Source: Kitasatospora aureofaciens (lineage in GTDB: Bacteria > Actinomycetota > Actinomycetes > Streptomycetales > Streptomycetaceae). From it: a stretch of 64,000 nucleotides of DNA. The translations under genes were made by a program, and so were the position numbers. The stretch spans positions 124,001-188,000 of the forward strand of contig NZ_JAHTKP010000013.1 in the NCBI RefSeq assembly GCF_019192735.1, read 5' to 3'. The notes beneath the pieces are model-generated. The model was not told where the DNA came from and did no database searches. It saw nothing but the letters and a program-made list of their open reading frames with translations. Of the stretch, positions 52,801-63,422 are shown piece after piece; the first letter of the stretch is position 1, and each line of letters opens with the position of its first letter.

Positions 52801-52830
52801 TTCACGGGAGACCGCAGATGCGGTTAGACT
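52801..52830 (+). promoter_or_regulatory. Promoter of rplY with a 200-nt leader
   Basis: TTCACG (52801-52806) and TAGACT (52825-52830) at 18 bp spacing lie right behind the prs terminator. The rplY start is about 200 nt downstream, so the mRNA leader would be unusually long. The leader has CG-rich hairpin-forming parts (for example CCGGATCTTCCGG near 52904) and GGTTTTTCGCG near 52979. No standard riboswitch was recognised. Confidence 0.5.
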
Positions 52831-53030
52831 CGTGAAACTGCTCGGCGAGGGATGCCGTGTGCCCGCTCGACGGGTGCCCGCTCCGTGATCGACGCGCTGC
52901 CGGTGCCGGATCTTCCGGGCGTCGGCAGAGGTCGTTGCCGCCGAGTGACCCCCAACGTACTGAGGGTGTGGTCCCGGCGGTTTTTCGCGTTGCCTGCACC
53001 CCCGCGCCAGCTTTCACGAGGAGTGCAGTC

Positions 53031-53618
53031 GTGTCCGAGATCCGCCTTGCCGCTGAGACCCGTACCGAGTTCGGCAAGGGCGCTGCCCGCCGCGCCCGCC
53101 GTGCCGGTTTCGTTCCCGGTGTCGTCTACGGCCACGGCCAGAACCCGGTTCACCTGAACCTGCCCGGCCACGACCTGATGATGGCGCTGAAGACCCCGAA
53201 CGCCCTGCTGGTCGTGCCGATCGAGGGCAAGGACGAGTACGTGCTGCCGAAGGCCGTCCAGCGCGAGGCCATCAAGCGCACCATCGAGCACGTCGACCTG
53301 CTGCTGGTCAAGCGTGGCGAGAAGGTCACCGTCGAGATCCCGGTCCACACCGAGGGCGAGCTGGCCGCCGGCGGCAACCTGCTGGAGCACGTGCTCAACG
53401 CGCTGCCGATCGAGGCCGAGGCCACCCACCTGCCCGAGTCGGTCACCGTCTCGGTCGAGGGCCTGGAGGCCGGTGCCTCCATCCACGCCAAGGACATCGT
53501 CCTGCCGGCCGGCGTCACCCTGGCCGTCGACGCCGACGCCGTCGTGCTGCAGGTCATCGGCGCCCAGGCCGCTCCGGCCGAGGAGGAGGCCGCCGAGGCC
53601 GAGGGCACCGAGGCCTGA
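53031..53618 (+). CDS. rplY: 50S ribosomal protein L25/general stress protein Ctc
   Basis: 195 aa, the long CTC form of L25 that binds 5S rRNA. The L25 domain is at the start (EIRLAAETRTEFGKGAARRARRAGFVPGVVYGHGQNPVHLNLPG), followed by the TL5 C-terminal domain (VTVEIPVHTEGE...SVTVSVEGLEAGASIHAKDIVLPAGVTL) and an acidic Glu/Ala tail (AEEEAAEAEGTEA). The GTG start at 53031 has ACGAGGAG upstream. The gene order prs-rplY-pth is conserved in actinobacteria. Confidence 0.95.
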   Translation: MSEIRLAAETRTEFGKGAARRARRAGFVPGVVYGHGQNPVHLNLPGHDLMMALKTPNALLVVPIEGKDEYVLPKAVQREAIKRTIEHVDLLLVKRGEKVTVEIPVHTEGELAAGGNLLEHVLNALPIEAEATHLPESVTVSVEGLEAGASIHAKDIVLPAGVTLAVDADAVVLQVIGAQAAPAEEEAAEAEGTEA

Positions 53619-53638
53619 GCCTCGCGCCACTAGCTGAG

Positions 53639-53681
53639 ACCGCTGCCCCGGTCGCTCCCCTGGAGCGGCCGGGGCAGCGGT
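53639..53681 (+). terminator. Terminator after rplY
   Basis: A long stem of 20 bp, ACCGCTGCCCCGG with CCGGGGCAGCGGT plus an inner CGCTCC/GGAGCG, loop CCT. One of the most stable hairpins in the window. Confidence 0.9.
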
Positions 53682-53726
53682 GTGTCCGGGAAGATGACGA
53701 TGAGCGCGAGTGTGAGGAGCGGTGGC

Positions 53727-54308
53727 ATGAATGAGGACGTGTACGACGGCCCCTGGCTGGTGGTCGGGCTGGGCAACCCGGGCGAGCAGTACGCCCGGAA
53801 CCGGCACAACATCGGGTTCATGGTCGTGGACCTGCTGGCGCAGCGGATGGGTGCCAAGTTCAAGGCCCACAAGAGCCGGGCGCAGGTGGCCGAGGGACGG
53901 CTGGCGGGCAAGCGGGTGGTGCTGGCCAAGCCGTTGTCGTTCATGAACCTGTCGGGCGGGCCGGTGACCGCGCTGCGCGACTTCTACAAGGTGCCGGCGG
54001 CCGCGATCGTGGCGGTCCACGACGAGCTGGACATCGACTACGCGGCGCTGCGGCTGAAGCTGGGCGGCGGGGACAACGGCCACAACGGCCTGAAGTCGAT
54101 CACCAAGTCGCTCGGCCCGGACTACCACCGGGTCCGCTGCGGGATCGGCCGTCCGCCGGGCCGGATGGAGGTCGCGGACTTCGTCCTGAAGGACTTCTCC
54201 GGCGCCGAGCGCAAGGAGCTGGAGTGGTTCGTGGACCGCTCGGCGGACGCGGTGGAGGCGCTGCTGTCCGAGGGCCTGGAGCGGGCCCAGGGCAACTACA
54301 ACTCCTGA
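53727..54308 (+). CDS. pth: Peptidyl-tRNA hydrolase
   Basis: 193 aa. It releases peptides from prematurely dropped peptidyl-tRNA. Active-site residues are all there: the catalytic His in [14 protein letters not shown], the Asn of [11 protein letters not shown] and the Asp of [14 protein letters not shown], plus [13 protein letters not shown] and RCGIGRPPG. The ATG at 53727 is chosen because GAGGAG lies 7 nt upstream; the longer in-frame start at 53682 overlaps the rplY terminator. The order rplY-pth is the usual one. Confidence 0.95.
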   Translation: MNEDVYDGPWLVVGLGNPGEQYARNRHNIGFMVVDLLAQRMGAKFKAHKSRAQVAEGRLAGKRVVLAKPLSFMNLSGGPVTALRDFYKVPAAAIVAVHDELDIDYAALRLKLGGGDNGHNGLKSITKSLGPDYHRVRCGIGRPPGRMEVADFVLKDFSGAERKELEWFVDRSADAVEALLSEGLERAQGNYNS

Positions 54309-54485
54309 GCGCCCTGCGTGAGCGCCCGCCCCTGAGCGCCCGCCCCTGAGCGGTCGTCAAGGCGGCGCGCCGGGTACGCAACAGTCGTACAACGCTTGTC
54401 GGCCCAAACCTGAATAGGTGTGAGAACTCTGTGCGGGATCGGATAGCGTCGGTCCCGTACGCGAACGGGTCCTGGGGAGTTCTCG

Positions 54486-54800
54486 ATGCGGAGATTGCGT
54501 CCGGTCCGCCGACTTCGGCGGCTCCGGGTGGTACGGCTGCGGCAGTTCGGACGACGGGTGGGCAGGGCCGGTGCGCTGGGGGCGGCCGGAGTGCTGCTGT
54601 CCAGCGGTGGGGTGGCGCACGCCGACGCGGTGGCGGAGCCCGAGCCGGGGGTGTCCCCGGAGCCGGCGGCGGCACAGGTGCTGGGTGATTCGGTCGGCCC
54701 GGACGCCGGGTTGCTGGCAGTTGGCGGCGGCCTGGTGGTCGCGGCCGGTGGCGCCGCGCTCTGGCTGAAGCGCCGCCGCGCGGGCGAGCCCGCGGAGTAG
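54486..54800 (+). CDS. Small exported membrane-anchored protein (104 aa)
   Basis: 104 aa. A very basic N-terminus (eleven Arg in the first 28 residues) leads to a signal sequence (AGALGAAGVLLSSGGVAHA), then a short extracellular part (about 30 aa, acidic and Pro-rich), a C-terminal hydrophobic helix (GLLAVGGGLVVAAGGAALWL) and a basic tail (KRRRAGEPAE). This is the layout of a cell-wall sorting-like or small membrane peptide; a proper LPxTG sortase motif is not seen. ATG at 54486 has GGGGAG about 7 nt upstream. I know no family for it. Confidence 0.6.
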   Translation: MRRLRPVRRLRRLRVVRLRQFGRRVGRAGALGAAGVLLSSGGVAHADAVAEPEPGVSPEPAAAQVLGDSVGPDAGLLAVGGGLVVAAGGAALWLKRRRAGEPAE

Positions 54801-54815
54801 GAACGTCCATCGGCG

Positions 54816-54849
54816 AGGGCCGGGGTCCACGGAAGTGGGCCCCGGCCCT
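54816..54849 (+). terminator. Terminator after the small exported protein gene
   Basis: AGGGCCGGGGTCC pairs with GGGCCCCGGCCCT (13 bp, one wobble, 8-nt loop), followed by TTTGTCGTTTTG. The T-rich tail makes it a classical intrinsic terminator. Confidence 0.85.
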
Positions 54850-54908
54850 TTGTCGTTTTGTCACCTCGTCTTGTCATCCGTTTTCGGCGCGGGGGGCGTC
54901 CTGGGGAT

Positions 54909-55430
54909 ATGAAGCGCGAATCGATGCGCCCGGGGGGCACCGGATCCGACCCGTTCGACGAGTTCGTCGTGGCGCGGTACCAGGCCCTGCTGCGGGGGGC
55001 GTACCTGATCACCGGGGATGTTCACGACGCCCGGGACCTGTTGCACGACGCCCTGGCACGGGTCTACCCGAAGCGGTCGGCGATCCGGGACCCGGGGGCG
55101 GCCGAGGGGTACGTCCGCCGGACGATGGTCCGCACCCACGTCTCGCGGTGGCGTCGGACCAGACGCGAGGTGCTGACCTCCGCACTGCCGGACGGGCCGG
55201 CGGTCCAGGAGGCCGAGCGGGACGGGCAGTTGGCGGCGGCCCTGGCCGGGCTGCCGCGGCGGCAGCGGGCGGCGGTGGTGCTGCGTTACTACCTGGACCT
55301 GTCCGTCGCACAGGTGGCGGTGGAGCTGGGGTGCTCGGTGACCACGGCGAAGACCCACCTGGCGCGGGGGATCAAGGCGCTTCGACAGGAACTGGAACCG
55401 GCGAGGGAGTTGGTGGGGCGTGAGCACTGA
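54909..55430 (+). CDS. SigE-family ECF RNA polymerase sigma factor
   Basis: 173 aa. Sigma region 2 is in DPFDEFVVARYQALLRGAYLITGDVHDARDLLHDALARVYPKRSAIRDPGAAEGYVRRTMVRTHVSRWRR, and region 4 in LPRRQRAAVVLRYYLDLSVAQVAVELGCSVTTAKTHLARGIKALRQEL. This short sigma-70 type is the Streptomyces SigE-family group. It directs RNA polymerase to specific promoters; the regulon is unknown. The ATG at 54909 has GGGG close by. The next gene overlaps by 11 nt and is a likely anti-sigma factor. Confidence 0.92.
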   Translation: MKRESMRPGGTGSDPFDEFVVARYQALLRGAYLITGDVHDARDLLHDALARVYPKRSAIRDPGAAEGYVRRTMVRTHVSRWRRTRREVLTSALPDGPAVQEAERDGQLAAALAGLPRRQRAAVVLRYYLDLSVAQVAVELGCSVTTAKTHLARGIKALRQELEPARELVGREH

Positions 55431-56325
55431 GGACGAGTTCGAGGAGGAGCTGGCCATCCGGCTCGGGACGCGCGCGGCGGGGGTCGGCGGCAGCCCGCCG
55501 TTGGCTGAGCTGCGCGAGGCCGGGCGGCGACGGGCACGGCGACGGGGGGTCGTGCGGGCAGTCACGGCGGTGGCGGTGCTGGCCGTCGGCGCGGGGGTGC
55601 TGACACAGCTGGGCGGCGGCTCCGGGACCGGCCGCACGGGGGTGGCCGGGGTGGGCGTTCCGTCGCCCGGGTCGCCGTCGCCCTTGACGGGGGCGGCGCG
55701 GTTGCGGGGGGCGGAGTCCGACGAGCTGGTGAAGACGGTGCTGGCCTGTCAGTCCGGGCCGTCCTCGTTGCGGACGCCGGGCGGGGGCGGGATGACGGGG
55801 TTGCCGTCCGCGTCGTCGTCGGGGCTGCCGTCGTCGGGTCTGCCGTCGGGCCCGCCGACGTCGGCCCGGTTCACGCCCACGATGACGGGGGCGCCGTCCT
55901 CGCTGTCGTCGGATCAGGCGGGGCAGGCCGATCTGGTGCACGCCGGCGAGGCGGTCGAGAAGATGGCCCGCGAGCAGTACGCGGACCACTACTTCTCCAC
56001 CTGCCAGGACGCGAGCACGCACACGCTGTACGTGATGCGGAACCCGGGTAGTGGCCTCGACGCCGCCGTGACCCGGACGGTGGCCGATTGGCCCGGGGTG
56101 AAGCTGGAGTTCAGGGCTGCGGCTGGCTACCCCCAACAGTTGAGGCTCGCCAAGGAGATCCGGGCCGAGGCCGGGGACTGGGCGGCGACCAAGGGGGTGC
56201 ACATCCGGTCCGTCCAGATCGCCAACGACGGTGCCGGGGTGATCGTCGAGACCCCGCAGGCGGACACCGCCCGGGAGGAACTCGTCCGGCATTTCGGCAG
56301 GTTGGTGGTCGAGGTCCGGCCGTGA
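55420..56325 (+). CDS. Putative anti-sigma factor, single-pass membrane protein
   Basis: 301 aa. The N-terminal cytoplasmic part (about 40 aa, acidic then basic RRRARRRGV) is followed by one membrane helix (VVRAVTAVAVLAVGAGVLTQL), a Ser/Gly/Pro-rich linker and an extracellular domain of about 160 aa (residues about 140-301, LVHAGEAVEKMAREQYADHYFSTCQD...). No ZAS-type zinc motif is visible in the cytoplasmic part. It is called an anti-sigma factor because its GTG start overlaps the sigma gene by 11 nt and it is membrane-bound with a sensor-like outer domain; this is inference from layout. Confidence 0.65.
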   Translation: MSTEDEFEEELAIRLGTRAAGVGGSPPLAELREAGRRRARRRGVVRAVTAVAVLAVGAGVLTQLGGGSGTGRTGVAGVGVPSPGSPSPLTGAARLRGAESDELVKTVLACQSGPSSLRTPGGGGMTGLPSASSSGLPSSGLPSGPPTSARFTPTMTGAPSSLSSDQAGQADLVHAGEAVEKMAREQYADHYFSTCQDASTHTLYVMRNPGSGLDAAVTRTVADWPGVKLEFRAAAGYPQQLRLAKEIRAEAGDWAATKGVHIRSVQIANDGAGVIVETPQADTAREELVRHFGRLVVEVRP

Positions 56326-56341
56326 CGCCCTGAGACGGACG

Positions 56342-56381
56342 CGAAGGGCCGGTGCCTCCACCCGGAGGCACCGGCCCTTCG
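56342..56381. terminator. Bidirectional terminator between anti-sigma gene and ppc
   Basis: A perfect 18-bp stem with loop ACCC (arms 56342-56359 and 56364-56381). It lies between convergent genes, just past the end of ppc (56394) and 16 nt after the anti-sigma stop. Confidence 0.9.
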
Positions 56382-56393
56382 ACGTGCCTGCCG

Positions 56394-59207
<2,814 letters not shown>

Positions 59208-59453
59208 GGCTGGCTCCCTGTGGTGGTGGGGTTCGGCAACGGCTCATCGTCACAGGTCCGCCCGCGTGTGGCGGGTGTGACGCGTGCGGACCGCGCTGTC
59301 CGACGCGACCAGCATAGGTGTCGGCGCGGTTGCTGTCCGCGAGGTGGCCGGATGGCGGACAAGATCACCGGGGGCGTCGTGTGGTCTGGACCACTGAGGG
59401 AATCGGGGACGTGTCGGGGAATATCCCGGTGGGGAGGGAACGGGGTTGCCGCT

Positions 59454-59466
59454 TAGGCTGTCAGGC
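59454..59466 (+). promoter_or_regulatory. Leaderless-type -10 element of the sensor kinase
   Basis: TAGGCT (59454-59459), 7 nt, then ATG at 59467; no Shine-Dalgarno sequence. Confidence 0.45.
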
Positions 59467-60735
59467 ATGAGCAAGTCGCCTGGGGAGCGCGCGCCGGTCC
59501 GGTCGTTCTGGTGGTGGGAGCGGCCGCGCAGCGCCTTCCTGGACATCGGGCTCGCGCTGCTGGCCGCGGTGGAGTGCTCGCTCAGCACGATCGCCTTCCT
59601 GTCCGCCCGGATGCACCTGAGTGCGGCGGGCGTGACCGGCATAGCGCTGCTCGGCGCGATCGGGGGCGGCTCGCTGGTGGTGCGCCGCCGCTGGCCGGCC
59701 GTGCCGGTGCTGGTCACGCTGGTGGCGATGCCCGGGATGCTGGGCGTGCTGCTGCTGGTGGTGTCGCTGTACACCCTGGCCGAGACCTGGGAGTGGCCCT
59801 CGCGGCGCCGCCGCGTGGTGGCGCTGGCGGGACTGGCCTTCGCCGAGGCCGTCACCGTGATGATGGTGTCGATGCTCCTGCCCGGCGACTCCACCGTCGA
59901 TCCGACCCCGCTCTGGGGGCAGGTGCTGATATCGGTGCTGGTGGCCGTCGGCCTGACCGTCCCCCCGGTGGTGACCGGCCTGTACGTGGGCGCGCGGCGG
60001 CGGCTGATCGAGTCGCTCAAGGACCGTGCGCACGGCCTGGAGACCGAGCTGGACCTGCTGGCCGAACAGGCCCAGGAGCGCGCCCGCCGGGCCCGGCTGG
60101 AGGAACGGACCCGGATCGCCCGGGAGATGCACGACGTGGTCGCACACCGGGTGTCGCTGATGGTGGTGCACGCCGGGGCGCTGGAGCGGATCGCCGCCAA
60201 GGACCCGGCGAAGGCGGCGCAGAGCGCCAAGCTGATGGGCGAGGTCGGCCGGCAGGCGCTGAACGAGCTGCGCGAGATCCTCGGCGTGCTGCGGATGGAC
60301 GACGAGCGGCCCCAGGAGCCGGACTCGCTGACGGGGCTGCCGCGGCTGGTCGACCAGTCCAGGGCGGCCGGCATGGCCGTCACCCTGACGGTCAGCGGCA
60401 GCCGGCAGGAGTTCACCGGCGAGGCGGAGCAGACCGCGTACCGGGTGGTCCAGGAGGGCCTGACCAACGCGCACAAGCACGCCGACGGCGCGGAGGTGTC
60501 CGTGCTGCTGGCGTACGCACCGAACGGGGTGCGGGTGAGCGTGGTCAACGCCTGCCCGGGCGGGGAGCGCGGCGCGGCGAAGCTGCCCAGCGGCGGGAAC
60601 GGGCTGGTCGGCATGCGGGAGCGGGTGATCGCGCTGGGCGGCACCTTCTCGGCCGGGCCGGAGGCGGACGGCGGGTTCCGGGTGGAGGCGGTGCTGCCGT
60701 CCCGGCTGGCCGTCCGGACCGAGCCGCTGCGCTGA
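59467..60735 (+). CDS. NarL/DegS-type sensor histidine kinase, orphan
   Basis: 422 aa. Five to six membrane helices at the N-terminus (from about 28 to 170) form an intramembrane-type sensor without an extracellular domain. A coiled segment (ELDLLAEQAQERARRARLEERTRIAREMHDVVAHRVSLMVVHAGALE) carries phospho-acceptor His222 in the HisKA_3 motif R-E-x-H-D. The ATPase domain follows with the N box VVQEGLTNAHKHA and G box GGNGLVGMRERV. Its response regulator is not adjacent: the next gene is on the other strand. The LuxR regulator at 45434 (intact phospho-Asp) is a possible partner, but the distance makes this a guess. ATG 59467 is leaderless. Confidence 0.92.
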   Translation: MSKSPGERAPVRSFWWWERPRSAFLDIGLALLAAVECSLSTIAFLSARMHLSAAGVTGIALLGAIGGGSLVVRRRWPAVPVLVTLVAMPGMLGVLLLVVSLYTLAETWEWPSRRRRVVALAGLAFAEAVTVMMVSMLLPGDSTVDPTPLWGQVLISVLVAVGLTVPPVVTGLYVGARRRLIESLKDRAHGLETELDLLAEQAQERARRARLEERTRIAREMHDVVAHRVSLMVVHAGALERIAAKDPAKAAQSAKLMGEVGRQALNELREILGVLRMDDERPQEPDSLTGLPRLVDQSRAAGMAVTLTVSGSRQEFTGEAEQTAYRVVQEGLTNAHKHADGAEVSVLLAYAPNGVRVSVVNACPGGERGAAKLPSGGNGLVGMRERVIALGGTFSAGPEADGGFRVEAVLPSRLAVRTEPLR

Positions 60736-60775
60736 GCGCATTCCGGTACCCGGCCGCCGCGCCGGGCCGGAGCTC

Positions 60776-61483
60776 CTAGTACTCGTCGGCGGTGCGCAGC
60801 CGTTCCGGGGCGGTGCCGAGCACCAGTGCGGAGATCGCCTGGTCAATGCCGTGGCCCAGGAACCACTCGCCGGTGTGGTCCAGGCTGTAGACGCGGCCCT
60901 CCTCGTCGACGGCGAGCAGTGCCTGCCCGTACGCCTCCTCGCCGAGCGGGGCGAGCTTGCTGCCCAGGGCGCGGCCGAGGTCGGCCAGGGTGCGCGGCTG
61001 GTGCAGTCCGCACAGCGGGTCGATCAGGAACGGGGTGCGGGCCAGTTGCCGCCCGGGGCCGGACAGGTCGAAGGCGAGGCCGCCGAACTCGGCCCAGGCC
61101 TCCACCGCCGCCGGGAACACCGCGTGCGGCACGCCGGCCGGAGCGCCGTACCCGACCAGGGCATCGGCCCACTCCTCGGCCTGCTGGATCTGCCAGCGGC
61201 CGGGGTGCCAGCCGGCCGCCTTGAGCTCGGCGGCGACGTCGGCGGGGAAGCGCGGGCGGGTCCGCCCGGGGGTGCTCGCGGCCAGGGTGGCCGGCGGGGG
61301 CGGGGGCGGGCTGGGCGGATTCAGGACGTGCTCCGGGGGATCGGGGACGGGGACGTGGCAGGGCGCGGGCGGCGACCGGTCGATCTGTGGCCTGCTGGTC
61401 GGACGGCCGGTCAGCGGGCGGGTGGCCCGACCGCGACGCTCTGCACGGTGAAGTGCTCCAGCATCGGGGCGCACGAGCGGCAC
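60776..61483 (-). CDS. SUKH-type immunity protein (SUKH-3-like)
   Basis: 235 aa as drawn. The conserved core is from about residue 80 on: FPADVAAELKAAGWHPGRWQIQQAEEWADALVGYGAPAGVPHAVFPAAVEAWAEFGGLAF, then LAPLGEEAYGQALLAVDEEGRVYSLDHTGEWFLGHGIDQAISALVLG, the SUKH-3 pattern. SUKH proteins are immunity factors against nuclease and deaminase toxins. The N-terminal 70 aa are Pro/Arg-rich low complexity and overlap the deaminase gene by 73 nt, so a start inside this part is possible; no alternative ATG/GTG gives a good ribosome binding site. It follows a deaminase gene on the same strand and is probably its partner. Confidence 0.75.
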   Translation of the reverse strand: MPLVRPDAGALHRAERRGRATRPLTGRPTSRPQIDRSPPAPCHVPVPDPPEHVLNPPSPPPPPPATLAASTPGRTRPRFPADVAAELKAAGWHPGRWQIQQAEEWADALVGYGAPAGVPHAVFPAAVEAWAEFGGLAFDLSGPGRQLARTPFLIDPLCGLHQPRTLADLGRALGSKLAPLGEEAYGQALLAVDEEGRVYSLDHTGEWFLGHGIDQAISALVLGTAPERLRTADEY

Positions 61484-61872
61484 GGCGGCGCGTGGGTGCC
61501 GTGCGCCGGGTCGTCCTCCTCGCGGATCCGGACGGTGGTCATCCGGGAGCCCTTGAGCGCCTTGCGGGCCTCGTGCAGGCTCATCGCCTTGCGGGCGGCG
61601 CGCTTGGAGCGCCGGCCGTCCACGGTGGTGAGGTACTGCGACAGCAGCACCGCCTCCGGGCAGCGGCCGGTGAACCGCTCGCGCAGCTCGATCGGCAGCC
61701 CGTCCAGGAACTCGCCGACCAGCGGGTGCAGGACCGGGCGCCGGGCGGGCTTGTCGCCGGCCAGGGTGTGCACCTCGCCGCCCTTGAGCGACAGCGCGGC
61801 GGCGACGGCGGGCAGCAGGCTGTCGCGGTGGTGGCGCAGCACGGGCGGGCCCGCCGGCTCACCGGTGGTCAT
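61411..61872 (-). CDS. YwqJ-like putative deaminase
   Basis: 153 aa. The zinc-binding deaminase signature is complete: C71-P-E73 (GRCPEAVLLSQYL) and C131-x-x-C134 (PPCRSCAPMLEHF), which is the C-x-E...C-x-x-C form of the YwqJ-type deaminase clade of bacterial toxins. The segment KALKGSRMTTVRIREEDDPAHGTHAPP is also family-typical. No signal peptide or secretion domain is attached, so it is a stand-alone deaminase rather than a polymorphic toxin tip. The neighbour encodes a SUKH-type immunity protein. The substrate (nucleic acid or nucleotide) is unknown. ATG at 61872; a small hairpin (GGACTGG/CCAGTCC, 61903-61921) lies in the leader. Confidence 0.8.
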   Translation of the reverse strand: MTTGEPAGPPVLRHHRDSLLPAVAAALSLKGGEVHTLAGDKPARRPVLHPLVGEFLDGLPIELRERFTGRCPEAVLLSQYLTTVDGRRSKRAARKAMSLHEARKALKGSRMTTVRIREEDDPAHGTHAPPCRSCAPMLEHFTVQSVAVGPPAR

Positions 61873-62243
61873 GCGTCCTCCTCCTCGTTCCCGCTGACGG
61901 CAGGACTGGTGGGGCCAGTCCGGGGCAAGCCTGTCAAACGACACCGACATCCGCACAACCGGGGGTGCGGGGGTGGGCGAACCTTCGTGTGCGGCCGTCC
62001 GGCCCCGGCCGGGATTCTGACGGAACCCTGGCTCAATCTGCACGCCATCGTCACGACTTGTCCGCCGATCTGCTGAAGAAGCCCCTGGGTCGCGGCCCCG
62101 GCCGGTACCGTTCCGGCAGCGGGCCGAGGGGATGCGGCCGGCCGCCCGGGACGGCGGGGCGAGAGCCGACTCCGGTGCCCGCGACGACCGTTGGTGGCCG
62201 CCGGGGCGCGCCTGCCCGGTGCCGGAGCGAGAGGGCTCGTGCG
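61873..62243 (+). other. Divergent intergenic region, deaminase/dehydrogenase
   Basis: 371 nt between the divergent deaminase and Gfo/Idh genes. It contains the small hairpin at 61903-61921, a relatively A/T-rich part (61925-61990) and then a run of G+C-rich sequence. No tRNA, att site or repeat was recognised. Promoters for both directions must be here. Confidence 0.5.
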
Positions 62244-63422
62244 ATGACGTCGTGGCAGGGCGAGGCGGAGGACGCCAACGAGGCGCCCGGCGGGCACGTG
62301 CCCACGCCGGGCGAACCACCCCGGCCCGCACCCGACCGGCCGGTCGGCATCGCCGTGGTCGGGGCCGGCTACTGGGGCCCGAAGCTGGTCCGCAACGCCC
62401 AGCACACCCGGGCGTTGCGGCTGCACTGGCTCTGCGACCTGGATCTGGCCAAGGCCCGCCGGGTGCTGGGGGAGTACAGCACCGTCGGGGCGACCGACTC
62501 CTACCGCCGGGTGCTGGACGACGACCGGGTCGACGCCGTCGCGGTGGCCGTGCCCGCCGCCGCGCACCACCGGCTGGTCCGGGCCGCGCTGGAGGCCGGC
62601 AAGCACGTCCTGGTGGAGAAGCCGATCACCACGTCCGCCGCCGAGGCCGCCGAACTCGTCGAACTCGCCGAGGCCCGCGGGCTGGTGCTGATGTGCGATC
62701 ACACCTTCTGCTACACCCCGGTGGTGCGCCGGATCCGCGAACTCGTGCACGGCGGCGAGATCGGCGACGTCCAGTTCTTCGACTCCGTGCGGATCAACCT
62801 CGGCCTGGTGCAGCCGGACGTGGACGTGCTGTGGGACCTCGCCCCGCACGACCTGTCGATCCTCGACTTCGTGCTGCCGCCCGGCGTCGAGCCGGTCGAG
62901 GTGTCCGCCCAGGGCGCCGACCCGATCGGCGCCGGCCGGGCCTGCGTCGCCTACCTGACGGTCCGGCTGAGCAACGGCGCGCTGGCGCACTGCCACGTCA
63001 ACTGGCTCTCCCCGACGAAGGTCCGCACCACCCTGATCGGCGGCTCCCGGCGCACCCTGGTCTGGGACGACCTCAACCCGCAGGCCCGGCTGGCCGTGCA
63101 CGACCGCGGGGTGGACCTCACCCCGCCCGAGGAGGTGACCGACGCGATCCGGCACCGGGCGCTGATCTCCTACCGGGTCGGCGAGATGGTCGCGCCCGCG
63201 CTGGTCGAGCAGGAGGCGCTGCGCAACGTGATGGCCGAGTTCGCCGCCGCCATCACCGAGGGCAGGGCGCCGCTCACCGACGGCCGGGCCGGGGTGCGGG
63301 TGCTCCGGCTACTGGAGGCGGCCTCGCTGAGCCTCGAACTCGGCGGCGCCACCGTCCCGATGGGGGCGTCGGACCGGGACGGCGCAGCGTGCCCTCCGGC
63401 GGACCGGGCGACCGTCCGGTGA
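62244..63422 (+). CDS. Gfo/Idh/MocA-family oxidoreductase (UDP-sugar 3-dehydrogenase-like)
   Basis: 392 aa. A disordered 30-aa tail precedes a Rossmann fold (VGIAVVGAGYWGPKLVRNAQHT), then the family's EKPITTSAAEAAELVELAEARGLVLMCDHTFCYTPVVRRI (Lys of the EKP motif) and NLGLVQPDVDVLWDLAPHDLSILDF (His/Asp catalytic region). It resembles the WlbA-like dehydrogenases that oxidise C3 of UDP-N-acetyl-hexosaminuronic acid, because of H-D-L-S-I and the gene next to it. The ATG at 62244 follows GAGCGAGAG. Its TGA overlaps the GTG of the aminotransferase gene (GTGA). Confidence 0.85.
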   Translation: MTSWQGEAEDANEAPGGHVPTPGEPPRPAPDRPVGIAVVGAGYWGPKLVRNAQHTRALRLHWLCDLDLAKARRVLGEYSTVGATDSYRRVLDDDRVDAVAVAVPAAAHHRLVRAALEAGKHVLVEKPITTSAAEAAELVELAEARGLVLMCDHTFCYTPVVRRIRELVHGGEIGDVQFFDSVRINLGLVQPDVDVLWDLAPHDLSILDFVLPPGVEPVEVSAQGADPIGAGRACVAYLTVRLSNGALAHCHVNWLSPTKVRTTLIGGSRRTLVWDDLNPQARLAVHDRGVDLTPPEEVTDAIRHRALISYRVGEMVAPALVEQEALRNVMAEFAAAITEGRAPLTDGRAGVRVLRLLEAASLSLELGGATVPMGASDRDGAACPPADRATVR

